Assembly (NCBI GenBank): GCA_014859095.1
Contig: JACUUV010000015.1
Location: 1 to 56,465 of the forward strand
From: Clostridia bacterium
GTDB lineage: Bacteria; Bacillota; Clostridia; Peptostreptococcales; Acidaminobacteraceae
DNA length: 56,465 nt
Reading direction: 5' to 3'
Numbering within the stretch: position 1 is the first letter of the stretch; each line of letters opens with the position of its first letter. The notes beneath the pieces are model-generated. The model had not been told where the DNA came from. It did not search any database and was given only the letters and a program-made list of their open reading frames with translations. Below, in pieces: positions 52,934 to 56,465 of this stretch. Position numbers and translations under genes: made by a program.

Positions 52934-53569
52934 ATGCAATCAGAGCGAAAGAAAAAAATCCTCATTATTGACGATGAAGCGGACATCATTTACACCATCA
53001 AGGAGATTTGTCTCTATTCAGGTTATGACGTCGTCACCGCAAGTACGGGAATCGAAGGCGTAAAAAAATGCATCGATGAAAATCCCAATCTCGTGATCGT
53101 GGATTATCATATGCCAGGGTGGGATGGACTCACCACAGTGAAAAAAATCAAAGAGCTGGATGAAGCGGTGGCGATACTTGTCCTTACAGTCGACGAGCGG
53201 CAGGAGATTTCAGACAAGTTCATTGAAGTCGGAGCGACAGACTTTGCCATCAAGCCGATCAAGGCACCTGATTTGATCGCTCGGATCAATGTCAATTTGA
53301 GGATAAACGCCATTCAACTTCAATCCATGCGCTCAAGAGAAAAAATCTATGTGGAGAAAGGCATAAGCGCCGCCACACTTTCTTTGATCATCGATTATCT
53401 CAAGTCACAGAGCGAAGGAGTCACGATAGATGACGTCGCTCTGGGTGTGAGCCTTGCCTATCAAACGGTTCACCGTTACATCCACCATCTCCTCGATACC
53501 GGTGTCATTGAAGTGATACCAGTGTATGGTCAGGTCGGTAGACCCAAAAACATCTACAAGTTATGTTAA
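52934..53569 (+). CDS. Response regulator with C-terminal HTH, DcuR/MalR-like
   Basis: The receiver domain (about 1-120) has the phosphoacceptor Asp57 in LVIVDYHMPGWDG and the Lys of AIKPIKAP. The C-terminal 70 residues resemble a winged helix-turn-helix that ends with TVHRYIHHLLDTGVIE and YGQVGRPKNIYKL. This architecture is found in citrate/dicarboxylate-type regulators (DcuR, MalR, CitB family). The ribosome binding site is AAAGGTGG. It is followed by an intergenic stretch of 138 bp and the transporter gene, its most likely target. Confidence 0.88.
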   Translation: MQSERKKKILIIDDEADIIYTIKEICLYSGYDVVTASTGIEGVKKCIDENPNLVIVDYHMPGWDGLTTVKKIKELDEAVAILVLTVDERQEISDKFIEVGATDFAIKPIKAPDLIARINVNLRINAIQLQSMRSREKIYVEKGISAATLSLIIDYLKSQSEGVTIDDVALGVSLAYQTVHRYIHHLLDTGVIEVIPVYGQVGRPKNIYKLC

Positions 53570-53642
53570 ATTATCATTTCAACTTGTAAATGATTTGTAA
53601 AAAGAAATCTGAATAATCTTTCAGAGAAATATGTTAGAAAAA

Positions 53643-53671
53643 TTTTCTTTTGTTTTTCCTCCCTATATAAT
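53643..53671 (+). promoter_or_regulatory. Possible promoter of abgT
   Basis: A perfect TATAAT lies at 53666-53671, but the 17-bp-spaced -35 (53643-53648, TTTTCT) is weak, as expected for an activator-dependent promoter. This lies just after the response regulator gene. Confidence 0.5.
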
Positions 53672-53707
53672 GGTTTTAAGTTAAAAATAATCTATAGGAG
53701 GAATACC

Positions 53708-55237
53708 ATGAAATCGAAAGACACTGCTGTCAAGAATAAAGGGCTTTTTACCCGCTTTCTTGACCTCGTGGAAAGAGGCGGAAACAAGTTGCCTCATCCT
53801 GTAACTATTTTCGTCATTTTATCACTTATTGTAATTCTTGTTTCGGAATTGGCTGCACGTACAAACTTAACTGTAACTTATTATGATGCACGTTCAAAGG
53901 CTGACGCTACTGTAGCTGCTGTTTCACTGCTCAATGCTGAGGGCATCCGTTATATGTTCACATCGGCAACTAAAAACTTCACAAGCTTTGCGCCTCTTGG
54001 AACTGTACTTGTCGCAATGCTTGGTGTAGGTGTCGCTGAAGGCACTGGCCTGATCGGCGCAACACTGAAGAAAATTGTACTCGGTACTCCAAAGAAACTC
54101 ATCACCGCTGTTGTAGTATTGATGGGTATCATGTCAAACGTTGCTTCAGACGCAGGTTATGTTGTTCTTGTACCACTTGGTGCCATTGTGTTCTTAAGTT
54201 TCGGTAGACACCCACTCGCTGGTCTTGCGGCTGCGTTTGCCGGTGTATCTGCTGGTTTCTCTGCAAACCTTTTGCTCGGTACGCTTGATCCTTTGCTACA
54301 AGGAATTACAAATGAAGCCATCAAAGTCGGTGGTTTTGACTTCGAAATACTCCCTACAGCAAACTACTACTTCATGTTTGTATCCACATTCCTTTTGACC
54401 ATCCTCGGTACTTGGGTGACTGAAAGAATTGTAGAGCCGAGACTCGGAGAATACAAGGGGGAGAAACTCATAGAGACTATGGAAGTTACACCTTCCGAGA
54501 AGAAAGGTCTGAAAATGGCTGGTCTCGCAATTGTTGTATTTGCAGCGATCATGTTGATCCTCACTGTTCCAAGCAATGGTTTGCTCAGAGTTGAAGGAAA
54601 TCTCAACCCATTCATCGGAAATGGTCTTGTTCCTACAATTATGTTATTCTTCCTGATTCCTGGTATTGCTTTCGGTATGGCTTCAGGAACAATCAAGAGC
54701 GATAAGGATGTTGTACACTCTATGGGTAAAGCTATGGCATCCATGGGTGGATACCTTGTTCTTGCTTTCGTTGCATCACAATTCGTAGCATACTTCAGCC
54801 ACACCAACCTTGGAATCATCCTTGCCGTTAGTGGTGCAAACTTCCTTCAGGCAATCGGATTCACTGGTTTGCCATTAGTACTCGGTTTCATTATCGTTGC
54901 TGCTTTCATCAACTTGTTCATAGGTTCAGCCTCTGCCAAGTGGGCAATCATGGCTCCGATCTTCGTTCCAATGTTGATCCGTCTTGGTATCACACCAGAG
55001 TTCACACAACTTGCTTATAGAATTGGTGACTCCACAACAAATATCATTTCACCACTTATGTCTTACTTTGCTGTAATCATCACATTTGCAGAAAAATATG
55101 ATGAAGACACTGGTATTGGTACTCTGATCGCCATGATGCTTCCGTACACCATCATCTTCTTGATTGGTTGGACAATCTTGATGACCCTCTGGTATTTCAC
55201 TGGATTACCTATCGGTCCTGACGCATTCATGAGATAA
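53708..55237 (+). CDS. abgT: AbgT-family transporter (p-aminobenzoyl-glutamate type)
   Basis: This secondary transporter of 509 aa has about ten to twelve membrane helices. ERGGNKLPHPVTIF at the N-terminus and GVGVAEGTGLIGATLKK, IMSNVASDAGYVVLVPLGA and GVSAGFSANLLLGTLDP are AbgT family signatures. The family imports p-aminobenzoyl-glutamate or exports sulfonamides. AGGAGG precedes the ATG. It is followed by a terminator and the M20 peptidase gene, the partner type found with AbgT elsewhere (AbgAB), so import of a glutamate-containing dipeptide-like compound is likely. The substrate may differ from that in E. coli. Confidence 0.9.
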   Translation: MKSKDTAVKNKGLFTRFLDLVERGGNKLPHPVTIFVILSLIVILVSELAARTNLTVTYYDARSKADATVAAVSLLNAEGIRYMFTSATKNFTSFAPLGTVLVAMLGVGVAEGTGLIGATLKKIVLGTPKKLITAVVVLMGIMSNVASDAGYVVLVPLGAIVFLSFGRHPLAGLAAAFAGVSAGFSANLLLGTLDPLLQGITNEAIKVGGFDFEILPTANYYFMFVSTFLLTILGTWVTERIVEPRLGEYKGEKLIETMEVTPSEKKGLKMAGLAIVVFAAIMLILTVPSNGLLRVEGNLNPFIGNGLVPTIMLFFLIPGIAFGMASGTIKSDKDVVHSMGKAMASMGGYLVLAFVASQFVAYFSHTNLGIILAVSGANFLQAIGFTGLPLVLGFIIVAAFINLFIGSASAKWAIMAPIFVPMLIRLGITPEFTQLAYRIGDSTTNIISPLMSYFAVIITFAEKYDEDTGIGTLIAMMLPYTIIFLIGWTILMTLWYFTGLPIGPDAFMR

Positions 55238-55250
55238 TCTTTAAAACACT

Positions 55251-55290
55251 AAGAGACATCTGATATAATATAGATGTCTCTTACTTTTTT
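55251..55290 (+). terminator. Terminator of abgT
   Basis: A perfect 11-bp stem, AAGAGACATCT/AGATGTCTCTT, has a ten-base loop and is followed by ACTTTTTTAT. The peptidase gene starts shortly after, so some readthrough is likely. Confidence 0.85.
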
Positions 55291-55314
55291 ATAATTTTTT
55301 TGGAGGTAATGATT

Positions 55315-56430
55315 ATGATCAACAAAGAAAGAATCGTCAACTCGTTTATGGACTATGTAAGAATATCAAGCCCTACGAAACAAGAAGGTAAATTTGCAGA
55401 GTTCATTTCAGAAGAATTGAAAAGTCTCGGTATGGAAGTCACAATAGATGATGCAGGTCCAAAAGTGGGCAGCGACACAGGAAATGTGATCGCAAAACTG
55501 AAGGGTAACGCAAAAGGTGAGACGATAATGTTCAGTTGCCATATGGACACAGTTTCACCAGGCATCGACATCAAGCCTGAAATCCGTGATGATGTGATTT
55601 ACAGCGACGGTAACACAGTTCTCGGTGGTGACGACAAAGCGGGCATAGCGGCAGTTGTTGAAGCCATAAGAGCTATAAAGGAGAACAATCTCCCACACGC
55701 TGACATTGAAATCGCTTTCAGTATTTTTGAGGAAGGCGGACTGCACGGCGCTAAAAATCTCGACTACTCGAAACTTGAATCCAAAAGAGCTTTTATCCTC
55801 GACAGTGGTGGAGAACCTGGACAAATCATCGTCAAAGGTCCTGCACAAGACAAAATCGATGTCAAAGTGATTGGAAGATCCGCACATGCTGGCGTCGCAC
55901 CTGAAGAAGGTATCAGTGCCATCATGGTGGCAAGTTCTGCAATCAACCGCATGAAATTGCTCAGAATCGATGAGGAGACCACTGCCAATATCGGAACAAT
56001 AGAAGGCGGCAGTGTAACAAACATCGTCACACCAGAAGTCATCATCAAAGCTGAAGCAAGAAGCCTCGACAATGACAAACTCAAAGCACAATCCGACCAT
56101 ATGGTGGAATGTTTTGAGGCAGCCGCATCCGATTTCGGAGCGAAAGTGGAATGTGAAGTCGTCCGTATGTATTCGGCATTTTCTGTCGATGTCAACGATC
56201 CAATCGTCATAACTACCATGAAGGCATGCGAAAACATCGGTCTAAAACCCTTTACAGCAGCTTCAGGCGGTGGTAGTGATACCAATGTCTACAATGCGAA
56301 TGGCATCACTGCCATCAATCTCGGCATAGGTGAGAAGAAACCTCACACTCTTGAAGAACACCTTCATATCAAGGATTTAGTGGATTCCTCAAGATTGGTG
56401 ATGGAACTGATCAAGATACATCTTTCTTAA
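55315..56430 (+). CDS. M20-family metallopeptidase (PepT-like)
   Basis: This zinc peptidase is of the PepT/carboxypeptidase G2 type. Metal ligands appear in order: FSCHMDTVSPG (His, Asp), LGGDDKAG (Asp), FEEGGLHGA (catalytic Glu and ligand Glu), ILDSGGEPG (Asp) and PHTLEEH (His). The dimerisation domain inserted after about residue 180 contains GRSAHAGVAPEEG. It is 371 aa after choosing ATG 55315, eight bases after GGAGG; a TTG at 55300 overlaps that site. It lies behind the AbgT gene, so it probably hydrolyses the imported dipeptide-like substrate. It resembles tripeptidase T; direct p-aminobenzoyl-glutamate hydrolysis is not shown. Confidence 0.88.
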   Translation: MINKERIVNSFMDYVRISSPTKQEGKFAEFISEELKSLGMEVTIDDAGPKVGSDTGNVIAKLKGNAKGETIMFSCHMDTVSPGIDIKPEIRDDVIYSDGNTVLGGDDKAGIAAVVEAIRAIKENNLPHADIEIAFSIFEEGGLHGAKNLDYSKLESKRAFILDSGGEPGQIIVKGPAQDKIDVKVIGRSAHAGVAPEEGISAIMVASSAINRMKLLRIDEETTANIGTIEGGSVTNIVTPEVIIKAEARSLDNDKLKAQSDHMVECFEAAASDFGAKVECEVVRMYSAFSVDVNDPIVITTMKACENIGLKPFTAASGGGSDTNVYNANGITAINLGIGEKKPHTLEEHLHIKDLVDSSRLVMELIKIHLS

Positions 56431-56433
56431 ATA

Positions 56434-56463
56434 AAAGCCAAGAGTGCTCGCACTCTTGGCTTT
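56434..56463 (+). terminator. Terminator of the peptidase gene
   Basis: A perfect 13-bp stem, AAAGCCAAGAGTG/CACTCTTGGCTTT, has a four-base loop. The T-tract runs to the edge of the window. Confidence 0.9.
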
Positions 56464-56465
56464 CG

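Noticed and set aside
55764-56285. 173-codon minus-strand frame opposite the M20 peptidase
   Set aside because: It is antisense to the metal-binding motifs of the real gene, and its residue composition is Ser/Ala/Leu-rich shadow sequence.

Overview
The window looks like the chromosome of a motile, low-GC Firmicute of the class Clostridia (Fusibacter/Acidaminobacter-like). This is inferred from gene content and order: tig-clpP-clpX-lon-ysxC, a RelQ-type alarmone synthetase, an RlmCD-type uracil methyltransferase, class II aldolase, a ThrRS-like/uridine kinase fusion, strong AGGAGG ribosome binding sites, frequent GTG/TTG starts and many TATAAT promoters. No rRNA, tRNA, insertion sequence, prophage or CRISPR array is visible. 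Most genes up to about 49 kb lie on the minus strand; the last 7 kb is a plus-strand block.

Layout. 0-9.6 kb: a short 30-bp tandem repeat, the 23S rRNA methyltransferase, a degenerate GGDEF-EAL protein, then minus-strand housekeeping genes (HAD phosphatase, hotdog thioesterase, metallophosphoesterase, TtcA-like thiolase, RelQ, radical SAM protein, YeiH-type membrane protein, universal stress protein). 9.7-12 kb: two small unknown genes, rlmN and a PilZ protein. 12-18.9 kb: a PuuR-like cupin regulator and potABCD read into folD and an RCC1 beta-propeller protein. 18.9-24.6 kb: cheV, a Kbl/BioF-type PLP enzyme, QueG, an orphan peptide-binding lipoprotein and its HTH regulator. 24.6-30.4 kb: a compact operon of acetyltransferase, RluA, a HEPN-domain protein lacking any CARF domain, nucleoside kinase and a membrane SpoIIE phosphatase. 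30.5-34.7 kb: an MltG-like single-domain protein, RsuA- and RsmF-type RNA enzymes, fba and ppiB. 34.8-41 kb: the tig-clpP-clpX-lon-engB protein quality-control cluster. 41.3-48.7 kb: a UvrD-like helicase overlapping recX, two unknown membrane-anchored proteins, rluF, a nucleoid-associated protein and a chemoreceptor. 48.9-49.2 kb: a decayed HD-GYP gene. 49.3-56.4 kb: a plus-strand cassette of membrane-anchored solute-binding protein, DUF6305-like protein, histidine kinase, response regulator, AbgT transporter and M20 peptidase.

How the genes work together. The last cassette reads as a self-contained sense-and-import system: a solute-binding protein with no ABC permease probably presents a ligand to the membrane kinase, the kinase phosphorylates the DcuR/MalR-style regulator, and the regulator controls the AbgT transporter and the peptidase that cleaves what is imported. 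The pot operon is a polyamine uptake unit with its own cupin sensor-regulator. The HEPN protein, with an intact RHESLIGH motif, sits among RNA- and nucleoside-metabolism genes instead of a CRISPR locus. These last two systems are the best candidates for undescribed biology here. FolD also stands out because it carries leucine where the catalytic lysine is expected.
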